A DNA stretch of 64,000 nt from contig CCKK01000020.1 of assembly GCA_001048675.1 (NCBI GenBank), positions 248,001-312,000 on the forward strand. Reading direction: 5' to 3'. Of this stretch, positions 1 to 7,568 are shown one piece after another. The notes below the pieces were generated by a model. The model ran no database searches. It worked only from the letters and a program-made list of their open reading frames with translations, and was not told the DNA's origin. Position numbers and translations under genes: made by a program. The first letter of the stretch is position 1, and each line of letters opens with the position of its first letter. The DNA is from Vibrio diabolicus. GTDB taxonomy: Bacteria; Pseudomonadota; Gammaproteobacteria; Enterobacterales; Vibrionaceae.

Positions 1-606
1 GGCGACCAAGAAATCTTCTCTCAAGAAGAGATGATCAACCTATTCAGCCTAAATGCAGTATCTAAGTCAGCGTCTGCCTTCAACACGGACAAACTGCAAT
101 GGTTGAACAACCATTACATCAAGAACTCAGATCCTGCGTACGTTGCAGAGCACCTACAATGGCACCTAGATCAACAAAAACTAGACGTAACGAATGGTCC
201 TGCTATCACTGACGTGATCAAGCTAGTGGGTGAGCGTTGCAACACGCTGGTTGAGCTAGCTGAGCAAATCCGTTACTTCTACGAAGATTTTTCTGAGTTT
301 GAAGCGGGCGCAGCGAAGAAACACCTACGCGGTGTGGCTAAAGAGCCTTTAGAGCTTGCTCTAGCGAAAGCTGAAGCACTGACCGAGTGGACAACAGCAA
401 ACATCAAAGATGGCGTTATCGCTGCAGTCTGTGAAGAGCTAGAAATCGGCATGGGCAAAATCGGTATGCCATTACGTGTTGCTGTAACAGGCGGCGGTCA
501 GTCTCCTTCTGTAGATGCAGTAATGGAACTGGTTGGCAAAGAGCGTTGTGTTGCTCGTATTAAGATGGCGCTTGAGTTCATTGCTGAGCGTGAAGCAAAC
601 GCATAA
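1..606 (+). CDS. gltX: Glutamate--tRNA ligase, C-terminal part (5' end outside window)
   Basis: Charges tRNA-Glu with glutamate in the cytoplasm. The reading frame is open from base 1, so the gene starts upstream; 201 C-terminal residues are present. The visible part is the helical anticodon-binding region of a bacterial class I GluRS, with a typical [16 protein letters not shown] stretch (the SxxxAxFdxxKLxWxN signature) and a conserved C-terminal segment [18 protein letters not shown]. The catalytic HIGH and KMSKS motifs lie outside the window. A strong hairpin terminator follows 40 bases after the stop. Confidence 0.95.
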   Translation, partial: GDQEIFSQEEMINLFSLNAVSKSASAFNTDKLQWLNNHYIKNSDPAYVAEHLQWHLDQQKLDVTNGPAITDVIKLVGERCNTLVELAEQIRYFYEDFSEFEAGAAKKHLRGVAKEPLELALAKAEALTEWTTANIKDGVIAAVCEELEIGMGKIGMPLRVAVTGGGQSPSVDAVMELVGKERCVARIKMALEFIAEREANA

Positions 607-645
607 TTGCTTTGAACTAAACGTTCTTTTGAATAAATAGTCACA

Positions 646-674
646 AAGCCGCGGTAAACACCCGCGGCTTTTTT
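646..674 (+). terminator. Rho-independent terminator of gltX
   Basis: A 9-bp GC-rich stem (AAGCCGCGG / CCGCGGCTT) is followed by a T run directly downstream of gltX. Confidence 0.9.
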
Positions 675-1248
675 GTTATCTGAATCCTAGATAATGAGAA
701 ATCTTCTCATATGTCGGTGAAGGATGTGGTATTTAGGACCGTAATTCACCTAGGTATGGATAAGATTTTTTAATCCAAATATCGTTGGCATGAATAAAAA
801 ACGAGCGATTATATATCAAATATCTGATTGATTTTTATCCACCTTCCTTAAAGTTCCATTTTTGTTGTCTCATTTTTAAGAAAAAACTTTGCTTAAGTTG
901 TAGTGTTCCAGAAAATAAAGCAAACGTTTGCGTCGTGATTGTGTGGGGATTTTTTTGCTTAAGATCACATGTTGTTGAGATTTTTGATGACAATAAATTG
1001 ACAGAATTGGGATTTTTCTCGCGATTTCTTAGCGTTATAGTTCACCCCGTCAGTGATACCGAGATGGCGATATGTATCACTGAACAGGAAATGTACGTAA
1101 GTAGCTTCCAATAAAAAAAATGCATGTGCATAAAAAGAAGCTGACTAAGTATCTCACTCAAGGAATGAATAAAAAGAATTGAAATACAACGTCAGTCAGA
1201 CGGCGCATTTCGGCATCTAACAAAAGAACTTCTTTAGAGGAATCAATA
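675..1248. other. Long AT-rich region upstream of ompA
   Basis: There is no convincing gene in about 570 bases. The region holds a perfect 12-bp palindrome of LacI/PurR-operator type (918-933) and a 9-bp inverted repeat (1051-1082), listed separately. The remainder probably carries the ompA promoter and a long leader; no clear -35/-10 pair was assigned. The longest candidate plus-strand ORF is about 20 codons and has no ribosome binding site. Confidence 0.5.
918..933. promoter_or_regulatory. PurR/LacI-family type operator palindrome
   Basis: AAGCAAACGTTTGCGT contains the perfect palindrome GCAAACGTTTGC. It closely matches the purine repressor box as known from E. coli (ACGCAAACGTTTTCGT type). 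The next gene downstream is the OmpA-like protein, about 315 bases away. Which LacI-family regulator would bind here is an inference. Confidence 0.45.
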
Positions 1249-2211
1249 ATGAAAAAATTAGCAGCGGTAATTTCAGCGTCTCTACTTATGGCTTCAGCAG
1301 CACAAGCAGAAGTATACGTTGGTGGTAAGATGGGTAAGTCATGGATGGAAGACGCGTGTGTAGCGGGCCAGGCTTGTGACAAAGACGACTCTACTCTTGG
1401 CGCTTTTGTTGGTTACGAAATGAATAAATACTTCGCAGTAGAAGCAGGTTTCGACAACATCGGTGATTTTAACCAAACTTCTTTCGGTGGCCATGTAGAA
1501 GCAATCACTCTTGCACCTAAATTCAGCCTACCAATCACTGAAGACATCGCACTTTACGGTAAAGTGGGTGGCGCTTACGTAATGTTTGATGGTAAAGATG
1601 ATTACTCTTACCTAGGCGCAGCTGGCCTTGAGTTCAACCTAAGCCAAAACGTAACTGCTCGCGCGGAATACCAAACTCTGACTGATATCAGCAACGATGT
1701 AACTCGTGCGACAGGTAACACAGCAACACTGGGTGTTTCTTTCAAATTCGGTGGCAACGATGAGCCAGTAATCGTAGAAGAGCCAGTTGTTGTTGAAGAA
1801 GTGGTTGTAGAAGAAGTGGTAGAAGAGCCAGTAGTTGTAACGAAAACATTCGAAACTCAAACAATCGGCACTGGTAGCTTTGATCTAAACAGCACAACTC
1901 TAAAACCAGAGAGCGCTGCAAAACTTGATAACCTAGTTGCTTTCCTAAACGAGCACCCACAAGCGAACGTTGAAGTTGTAGGTTACACAGATACTTCTGG
2001 CCCAGCAGCTTACAACCTAAAAGTTTCTGAGAAACGCGCGGAATCTGTAGCTAACGCACTTGTTGAAAAAGGCATTGATTCATCACGTATTCAAGCGCGT
2101 GGCGAAGGTGAAAACAATCCAATCGCTTCAAACGACACTCGTGAAGGTCGTCAGCAAAACCGTCGCGTAGAAATCGTTGTTCCAGAATTTGAATACCAAG
2201 TTCAGCAATAA
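1249..2211 (+). CDS. ompA: OmpA family outer membrane protein
   Basis: Outer membrane protein with a beta-barrel and a peptidoglycan-binding tail. The 320 residues run: Sec signal peptide 1-20 ending AQA, barrel about 21-170 with alternating aromatic strands and two close cysteines (C37, C43) in the first loop, then an acidic linker about 175-198 built from repeated EEPVVV / VVVEEV units. The OmpA C-terminal domain follows, about 205-315, with the GYTDTSGPAAYNLKVSEKRA and NRRVEI signatures. The start has a GAGG ribosome site (TTTAGAGGAATCAATA-ATG). It is monocistronic, with a strong terminator after it. Vibrios carry several OmpA-like proteins, so the symbol is by family. Confidence 0.9.
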   Translation: MKKLAAVISASLLMASAAQAEVYVGGKMGKSWMEDACVAGQACDKDDSTLGAFVGYEMNKYFAVEAGFDNIGDFNQTSFGGHVEAITLAPKFSLPITEDIALYGKVGGAYVMFDGKDDYSYLGAAGLEFNLSQNVTARAEYQTLTDISNDVTRATGNTATLGVSFKFGGNDEPVIVEEPVVVEEVVVEEVVEEPVVVTKTFETQTIGTGSFDLNSTTLKPESAAKLDNLVAFLNEHPQANVEVVGYTDTSGPAAYNLKVSEKRAESVANALVEKGIDSSRIQARGEGENNPIASNDTREGRQQNRRVEIVVPEFEYQVQQ

Positions 2212-2247
2212 GCTTCTATCCGACCGTAGTATAGAAGACTAAAGCTG

Positions 2248-2284
2248 AAAGCCCCAAAGAGTTCGCTCTTTGGGGCTTTTTCAT
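2248..2284 (+). terminator. Terminator of ompA
   Basis: A long stem AAAGCCCCAAAGAG / CTCTTTGGGGCTTT with a TTCG tetraloop and a T tail. It lies between convergent genes and could act in both directions. Confidence 0.9.
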
Positions 2285-2324
2285 TTCTATTTGAAACGGA
2301 ATGAAAAGTTAAAAACGGTAAACA

Positions 2325-2831
2325 TCACTTGAGGTCAATGCTGTTTAAGCGCCCCATGAACGTTAGGATTTCCAAGTTGTCTTTATGTGCTTCTAGCAAC
2401 GCTTTTTTGGTTTGCATGTAGGCGGCAAGCTTGCCGTATTTACTAATAGAGCGAACCACCGTTTTGTATTTGTAGTCACCGTCGTCATTGAACTCTCGCC
2501 ACTTAGCGATGTAACACGTATCTCGGTTATCTGGGTTTTCAAGAGTGGGGTTAGGTTTGTGAACAATTTTTGGCTCAACGCTGTGTGGGAGTCTGGTCAT
2601 GAGATAAGGATCCTTCAAAAGACGTCGCCAAAATTTGCCCCACATTTGCCGGCCTAATTCGTTTCTCAGCTTAATGGCTTTTTGTAAGCCTTTCTTTTCT
2701 CCAATACGAACAAACCCAACCGAGCGGTGCAATACCGTGTCCTCGGGGGTATGGATATGAATCTTAAAGGCAGTCTTGCCTTTAGAAATAAAGCGGTGTC
2801 CAGTGTTAGTTATTAAATTGCTCTTAGACAT
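2325..2831 (-). CDS. Hypothetical protein, possible AP2-like DNA-binding repeats
   Basis: 168 residues from the ATG at 2831. A longer frame from a TTG at 2939 would add a hydrophobic stretch without a ribosome site and is less likely. The function is not recognised. The protein is basic and shows two segments of similar layout, about residues 15-65 (IHIHTP...GFVRIGEKKGLQKAIKLRNELG) and 100-150 (YIAKWREF...KTVVRSISKYGKLAAYMQTKKA). Each has a short beta-rich part followed by a helix that starts with a run of K/A residues. This resembles AP2/integrase-type small DNA-binding domains, but the match is by eye only. It stands alone between ompA and tRNA-Arg. Confidence 0.6.
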   Translation of the reverse strand: MSKSNLITNTGHRFISKGKTAFKIHIHTPEDTVLHRSVGFVRIGEKKGLQKAIKLRNELGRQMWGKFWRRLLKDPYLMTRLPHSVEPKIVHKPNPTLENPDNRDTCYIAKWREFNDDGDYKYKTVVRSISKYGKLAAYMQTKKALLEAHKDNLEILTFMGRLNSIDLK

Positions 2832-3069
2832 AGTGCTAACTAATAATTTTATTAATAGCTGAAAGGGTAAGCAAAACTCATAGATAATTAAAGTAATAAA
2901 ATACAAAACTGTAAATAGGGCTTGTTGAAATGATTTCAAGGGGAAGAGGTCGGAACAGTAAAAGGTTTTATCTCGTCGAGTAAAGGAGCGAGGCGATCAT
3001 ATTGATTACTGAGGAAATTGTTTCAGACGTTACTTGGAAACGCTCTGTGAAGCTCGAAATAGTGGATAC

Positions 3070-3102
3070 AAAAAAGCCTTAGCTCAAGTGGGAGCTAAGG
3101 CT
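3070..3102 (-). terminator. Terminator after tRNA-Arg
   Basis: Read on the minus strand, an 11-bp stem AGCCTTAGCTC / GAGCTAAGGCT is followed by six T, shortly after the tRNA CCA end. Confidence 0.9.
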
Positions 3103-3108
3103 ATGATA

Positions 3109-3185
3109 TGGCGCCCCCAGTAGGATTCGAACCTACGACCTGTCCCTTAGGAGGGGACTGCGCTATCCAGCTGTGCCATGGGGGC
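3109..3185 (-). tRNA. tRNA-Arg (anticodon CCT)
   Basis: 77 nt including an encoded CCA. On the minus strand the acceptor arm GCCCCCA pairs with TGGGGGC, followed by discriminator G and CCA. The anticodon stem GTCCC/GGGAC encloses loop CTCCTAA, giving anticodon CCT, which reads AGG. The T arm is GTAGG-TTCGAAT-CCTAC. A terminator follows immediately. Confidence 0.96.
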
Positions 3186-3187
3186 GT

Positions 3188-3297
3188 AATACCAATAGTT
3201 GCAGTTCATTGAACCGTTTTACTGAATGCAAACCTAGTAACTTTGTTTAGGTCTTTATCAGTATCACTTTGAACGACTCACTACGGTCATTGGTATA
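3188..3297. repeat. Small element bounded by inverted ATACCAAT ends
   Basis: An ATACCAAT end near 3189-3196 and its reverse complement ATTGGTAT at 3289-3296 bound about 108 bases with no gene. It lies directly upstream of tRNA-Arg. It resembles in layout the 78-bp element at 49058-49135. The interior was not matched to a known family. Confidence 0.35.
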
Positions 3298-3362
3298 ATC
3301 AAATAAGATGCGCTGCCTATGATATTCAAAAGTGAGCATATCTCAAGACTTAATGTTTGCTT

Positions 3363-4496
3363 TTATAGGATCTTGTTCATTACGTCGCCAATTTGAACAC
3401 TAGACGCTAAATTTGGCTGATCAATCGTCAGCTCGGCTTCGTGTTCGTATATACGAGATACCGTCAATGTAATTTCACTTTGCGATACTTTATTTCTTGG
3501 TAATCCGTTTTGGTCGATAAATGATGCGGTGTGCCAAAGTTGCAATTTGTCTCCCTCTTTTACGCCATGCATACGGCCGAGATCCATCGTTACCGTATTG
3601 CCGAAGACTGCGACGACCTCTGGCAGCGTAATTTTGCAAGACAGCTCTGACTCTAGATCCAGCATTATATTGCGACTAACGCGTAGCATCATCTCGCCAT
3701 AGGTCGACGCCCAAAAGCGCGCACTGCGAGTATCTACTTGGCTCGTTTTGGCAAATGGCCAACGCGCCACTTCACGGTAGGCTTTGTTGAAGACTTCATG
3801 GCCAGTTTTACCATCAAATACTTTCATCTCTAACGCAAACTGACGATTGATGATGTCATCTTGCAGTAGTTGAGATTCGACCGTCGCAGTGAGATCGGTA
3901 ATGACTCCCCCAATGATGTATTGTGCGCCGTTATCTTGCGCGATCATTTGAGTACGAGCGGGATAGTTACTGCTAATTGAATAGTCCGTTGTACCCACAG
4001 ATACAAAGCTGCGAGAGGTTTGATCCAGCTGGCGATTCACCACGCGGCTAAAATCGTCACCCACTTGGTAAATCTGTCCCATCACCGCTTGTTGTGGTGA
4101 GGCGACCTCAATATTGCCGACAAGGATCGTCTTTTTGTATTGATCGGTGTGGCAACCCGTTGCCGATGGATAAATATCGACGCGAATTTTTACCTCGACT
4201 TTACCTCGACGTTTACGTTCAGACTCGACCAAAATGTAACGGACTTCATGGTTGGTAAACTGGTACTCGTTACGGCTTTCCTCTAATAGCGGCATCAAAT
4301 TGCTAATACTGCCAATATCTGCGCCCGAAAAATTGACGGCTTTGAACAGCGCGTCTTCCAACGCATGGAGCCTTGCCGTTTCTTCTGAAGAAACGATAGT
4401 GGCAACGCCTGTTACTTCATACCAAGATGCCATTACTTTAAAAGGCACAAGCATCACTAAAGTGATTGAAAACAGACTGTTTAATATTTTTTTCAT
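3363..4496 (-). CDS. flgT: Flagellar assembly protein FlgT (H-ring)
   Basis: Periplasmic protein of the Vibrio H-ring, which surrounds the LP ring of the sheathed polar flagellum and helps recruit the MotX/MotY T-ring. The 377 residues begin with a Sec signal peptide 1-23 (MKKIL...VMA). The mature part has the mixed alpha/beta N-terminal domain, a middle TolB-N-like domain (YIIGGVITDL region) and a small C-terminal beta domain (about 300-377, GVKEGDKLQLWH). The length equals that of known Vibrio FlgT. It is transcribed divergently from flgO-flgP, the usual arrangement, with a sigma-54 type element about 90 bases upstream. Confidence 0.92.
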   Translation of the reverse strand: MKKILNSLFSITLVMLVPFKVMASWYEVTGVATIVSSEETARLHALEDALFKAVNFSGADIGSISNLMPLLEESRNEYQFTNHEVRYILVESERKRRGKVEVKIRVDIYPSATGCHTDQYKKTILVGNIEVASPQQAVMGQIYQVGDDFSRVVNRQLDQTSRSFVSVGTTDYSISSNYPARTQMIAQDNGAQYIIGGVITDLTATVESQLLQDDIINRQFALEMKVFDGKTGHEVFNKAYREVARWPFAKTSQVDTRSARFWASTYGEMMLRVSRNIMLDLESELSCKITLPEVVAVFGNTVTMDLGRMHGVKEGDKLQLWHTASFIDQNGLPRNKVSQSEITLTVSRIYEHEAELTIDQPNLASSVQIGDVMNKIL

Positions 4497-4581
4497 TGAT
4501 TACAACCGTTCGGGTATAAATATTGCTTTAACAATTTCAGTGAAGTTTGGTGGATTTTTCTTCGTTAGGCAAACAAAGAAA

Positions 4582-4597
4582 AGCAAAGACTGTTCCA
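4582..4597 (-). promoter_or_regulatory. Sigma-54 type promoter for flgT
   Basis: On the minus strand TGGAAC-N5-TTGCT, one mismatch from the TGGCAC/TTGC core, about 90 bases before flgT. FlrC/sigma-54 control of flgT is known in V. cholerae. Confidence 0.6.
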
Positions 4598-4665
4598 ATA
4601 TTCACTTTCTTAGAAAGGAATTAATCAAGAACGGTATCACCTAAGATTATCTGGAGAATCAAACC

Positions 4666-5304
4666 ATGAAAAAGTGGCTTGTCGCCGCATCGATGATGAC
4701 GCTTCTGACATCGTGCGCGTACTCACCGATTTACAATGGTAAAGAACCGTACTCGGGAAGCCAGTTCATGCTGATGGATAGTCCACGTCATACGATGGAC
4801 TTTTTCATTGAAAGCATGACCGAAGACCTGATGGTTTCTAATGTGGCGGTATCTGCGCGGACACCGATTGCAATTACCTCGTTTGTTGACCTACAAAATA
4901 TGGATGCAACAAACTGGTTAGGTAACTCGGTTTCGGAAGGTTTTATCCATCAGTTCCAGCGCCGAGGGTTTAAAGTGGTTGATTTCAAAACTACGGGCTC
5001 TATCCAAGTGACGCAGCAGGGCGATTTTGCTTTAAGCCGTGATTGGCAAGATCTGGCGCAAGAGCAACAAATTCAGTATGTACTGACTGGCACGATGCTG
5101 CGCCAAGAGGGCGGGGTGCTGGTCAATGCACGTGTGGTCGGTATGCAGAGCCGTGTGGTTGTAGCAACGGCGCAGGGTTTCCTTCCGGCTGACCGTATTG
5201 GTCGTGACTTAGATACGTTAAACAGTATCCGTACGCAAGATGGCGTGTTGATTCGCTCAGACCCAACCATTCGTCAGCCGTACACTGTGATTCTGCGTCC
5301 ATAG
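4666..5304 (+). CDS. flgO: Flagellar H-ring lipoprotein FlgO
   Basis: Outer membrane lipoprotein of the polar flagellar H-ring, needed for full motility in vibrios. The 212 residues start with a lipoprotein signal (MKKWLVAASMMTLLTSC); the lipidated cysteine is C17 in an LTSC lipobox. The rest fits the FlgO domain (MDFFIESMTEDLM...PIAITSFVDL). The start has a GGAG site (TATCTGGAGAATC). Only 9 bases separate it from flgP, so the two are co-transcribed, with flgT facing away on the other strand. Confidence 0.92.
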   Translation: MKKWLVAASMMTLLTSCAYSPIYNGKEPYSGSQFMLMDSPRHTMDFFIESMTEDLMVSNVAVSARTPIAITSFVDLQNMDATNWLGNSVSEGFIHQFQRRGFKVVDFKTTGSIQVTQQGDFALSRDWQDLAQEQQIQYVLTGTMLRQEGGVLVNARVVGMQSRVVVATAQGFLPADRIGRDLDTLNSIRTQDGVLIRSDPTIRQPYTVILRP

Positions 5305-5313
5305 GATAGAAGC

Positions 5314-5745
5314 ATGAAGAAGTTATTATTTATTATTGCCACACTGGTATTGGTGGGGTGTCAGCCACTACAACAGATGCGTCAAGATGAAATCTTAGTG
5401 GCAGTGGGTTATGCGAGTGTCAGTGAGCAAACAGGCCGCACAGTAGAAGAAAAGCGCGTACGAGCAATGCGCGCATCAAAAATTGATGCATACCGTGAAC
5501 TGGCAGAACAAGTGTATGGTATGCGTGTTAGTGGACGTGCAGAACTGCAAGACCAGCGTTTAGGTATTGAGAGCACTACAGGTGCGGTTGATGGTGTGAT
5601 TCGCGGTGCAGAAGTTGTGCGTAGTTATCTTGTTGAGGACAGTTACGTGACAGAGCTGCGTCTTGATATTCGTAAAATGGATAAGCTACGTGATTACGGA
5701 GAAGTTCAACAGGTGCCTGAGAAGCGTCAACAAACCTTGTTCTAA
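5314..5745 (+). CDS. flgP: Flagellar H-ring lipoprotein FlgP
   Basis: Outer membrane lipoprotein of the flagellar H-ring/basal disc, partner of FlgO and FlgT. The 143 residues begin with a signal peptide and an LVGC lipobox (C16). A LPP20-like alpha/beta domain follows (VAVGYASVSEQ..., KIDAYRELAEQVYGMRV), typical of FlgP. It is second gene of the flgOP operon and is followed by a terminator hairpin. Confidence 0.92.
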   Translation: MKKLLFIIATLVLVGCQPLQQMRQDEILVAVGYASVSEQTGRTVEEKRVRAMRASKIDAYRELAEQVYGMRVSGRAELQDQRLGIESTTGAVDGVIRGAEVVRSYLVEDSYVTELRLDIRKMDKLRDYGEVQQVPEKRQQTLF

Positions 5746-5786
5746 TGCACTAAGCGCATTACTTCAGAAGACCAGATAATCTTTCC

Positions 5787-5820
5787 AGCGGCTGATTGGC
5801 AACAATGAGTCGCTTTTTTA
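5787..5820 (+). terminator. Terminator of flgOP
   Basis: Imperfect 12-bp stem AGCGGCTGATTG / CAATGAGTCGCT with a GCAA loop and a T6 tail. Confidence 0.75.
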
Positions 5821-5859
5821 TATCTACATTCTAGAGATGGTGTGGGGTAGGAGTGACGT

Positions 5860-6285
5860 TTAGGCTTTTATATTGGTGCCAAGTGTCGAAATTGTGTGGG
5901 TTTTACCACCGGCATTGTAGGTCATGCCCACTTTGCCATGAGTTCGCTGAAGCATGTTATTGAGTTTATTGAAACTCAGCTGTGCGCGACTAAGCGATTC
6001 ACCATTTACTTTGTTGACTTGTTGACAGTCGAGGACGATCGATTGGATTTGAGCAACAACCTGACTTAGGTGCTCATCTTCAGTAAGTTGATTGACGTGC
6101 GGGTGAGAGGCGATTCGCTGATCAGTTGTTCTAAGCTGATCAATGAGTGTCATCTTCTGTTTGGCAATACTCTCAATCTCGGTAGAGACACGCGCAGTTA
6201 TCGCTTGTGTTTCTTGACGCAAAACAGCAGAAAGTGCCTTAGCATTTTCTAGTTGGAAATTGACGAGATCGACTAATGCTGCCAT
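5860..6285 (-). CDS. flgN: Flagellar export chaperone FlgN
   Basis: Cytoplasmic chaperone for the hook-junction proteins FlgK and FlgL (both encoded further along) before export. The 141 residues are almost all helical, with long amphipathic helices (LVNFQLENAKALSAVLRQE; SRAQLSFNKLNNMLQRT) typical of the FlgN family. It lies 27 bases after flgM in the same direction, so the two form an operon. Confidence 0.9.
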   Translation of the reverse strand: MAALVDLVNFQLENAKALSAVLRQETQAITARVSTEIESIAKQKMTLIDQLRTTDQRIASHPHVNQLTEDEHLSQVVAQIQSIVLDCQQVNKVNGESLSRAQLSFNKLNNMLQRTHGKVGMTYNAGGKTHTISTLGTNIKA

Positions 6286-6312
6286 AAAATACTTACCTTC
6301 GGCCTAAGTCAG

Positions 6313-6627
6313 TTAGCTTTTGCCTTGCAATTCGTTTTCAAACTTAATCATGTTGTCGGCCAATTTTTCAGGATCGACTTTGTATGAACCGTTTGTGATT
6401 GCTTCTTTGATTGCCGCCACTTTGGCACTGTCATAGGCCGGAGAAGCTGCCATATCTTTTTGGAGTTTGCTAACGGCTTTGCTTTGCTGGCTGAGTGATA
6501 CAGCGTCTTGTTGTGCGGGTGCTTTTTTCGATTCAGTCGTGCTGGTAGCATTGGAATCGTTACGCGCAGGTGCACGACTTGTCGTCGTCATCATTTGCCC
6601 TGAACGTATATTATCTATACCTGCCAT
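6313..6627 (-). CDS. flgM: Anti-sigma-28 factor FlgM
   Basis: Binds and inhibits FliA (sigma-28) until the hook is complete, then is exported. 104 residues with the usual MAGIDNIRSGQ start, a low-complexity N-terminal half that is unfolded in the family, and the C-terminal FliA-binding helices (VAAIKEAITNGSYKVDPEKLADNMIKFE). A sigma-28 type promoter lies upstream, which fits the feedback known for flgM. Confidence 0.95.
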   Translation of the reverse strand: MAGIDNIRSGQMMTTTSRAPARNDSNATSTTESKKAPAQQDAVSLSQQSKAVSKLQKDMAASPAYDSAKVAAIKEAITNGSYKVDPEKLADNMIKFENELQGKS

Positions 6628-6666
6628 GTTTAACCTTTGCCTTGTATCGTAATACTGGTATCCAGA

Positions 6667-6693
6667 CTATCGACCAGTGCAAAAATAACTTTA
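6667..6693 (-). promoter_or_regulatory. Sigma-28 (FliA) type promoter for flgMN
   Basis: On the minus strand TAAAGTTA-N11-GTCGATAG, close to the consensus TAAAGTTT-N11-GCCGATAA, about 40 bases upstream of the flgM start. Confidence 0.8.
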
Positions 6694-6743
6694 GTCATTT
6701 TTTGCATTTTTATTGATCAGTTTAAACACGCTACCAGTGGGTA

Positions 6744-7455
6744 TTAAAAATTAACAGTGATTTCCGCAATGTCAGTCACTATGCCTTCTATTATACGTTG
6801 TGACTTATCATTTTTCACTCTTACTTGATCGCCAGCTGAACCATCCTGCAATGCTGTGCCTTGCGTTGTGATCGTCATGCCAGAATTCACCGCTTTGATA
6901 ATGACCTTTTCATTCCGGCAAACGACACAGACATCATTACGTTCAACAACATCACCTAGGCGAACGTTGCGTTTTAGCTTTGCGCCAACCACTTGATCGT
7001 AGCTAGAAAAGCCATCTTTGCGAAAGCGCTGCAGCTCGATCATGGAAGTGGTGACATCCGACGCGCTGACGATTTCTCCTCTCCCTAGTGTTCGTGTTGC
7101 GACGATCATTGGCACCGATACTGAGATCCTCACAGGGACATAGACTTTCCAGTCATCCGGTGGGCATTCCACTAGAACATTGATGTTGCTTCGAGTACTG
7201 CTGGTGGAAGAAGCTGACGTATCTAGGGGCACTGGGCAATCCGTTGCTTTTATTCTCGAGTCGATATCTGCCGCATTAACAGATAGCTCGCCACCATCAG
7301 GCTGATCAACTGTAGCAAGAATATGTTGTTCTGCTGCCGTTTTTATTTGCTCGATCTGATTATCTGAAGCTGAATGAAACAAAAAAGCTAAACATACTGA
7401 GCAAAATGCCGATAGACTTAGCGTACTTTGTAATTAGCGCTCTACATATTGTCAT
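6744..7455 (-). CDS. flgA: Flagellar P-ring assembly chaperone FlgA (frameshifted near the 5' end)
   Basis: Periplasmic chaperone for P-ring assembly by FlgI. The main frame (7382 to 6744) contains the FlgA beta/SAF domains (GRGEIVSASDVTTSMIEL; VVGAKLKRNVRLGDVV; AVNSGMTITTQGTALQDG) but starts at a TTG with no signal peptide. A second frame begins with ATG at 7455 and encodes a good signal peptide (KSIGILLSMFSF). The two join if the T6 run, read on the minus strand at 7386-7381, had five T. That gives a 236-residue preprotein with a cleavage site near FHSA-SDNQ. This is probably a homopolymer sequencing error. The gene is divergent from cheV and upstream of flgMN. Confidence 0.85.
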
Positions 7456-7501
7456 AGTCAATGGTGTCGAAGTGAAAGTGAAATACGCCATACTGTCTCC
7501 C

Positions 7502-7517
7502 TGGTATCGTGCTTGCC
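7502..7517 (+). promoter_or_regulatory. Sigma-54 type promoter for cheV-cheR
   Basis: TGGTAT-N5-TTGCC with -24/-12 spacing, 52 bases before the cheV start. Confidence 0.6.
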
Positions 7518-7568
7518 AGTGGTAGAGTATCATTTAAAAACAAAAAAGTTTGAGATGGAGATGAGCAT

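Noticed and set aside
1770..1845. Repeated EEPVVV-coding units as a possible CRISPR or tandem repeat
   Set aside because: They are degenerate codons of a protein linker with no regular spacer length.
1739..1960. Minus-strand open frames inside ompA
   Set aside because: They arise from the repetitive valine/glutamate linker and lie antisense to a well supported gene.
3109..3185. tRNA-Arg as an integration site
   Set aside because: No repeat of the tRNA 3' end, no integrase and no foreign-looking block were seen nearby.
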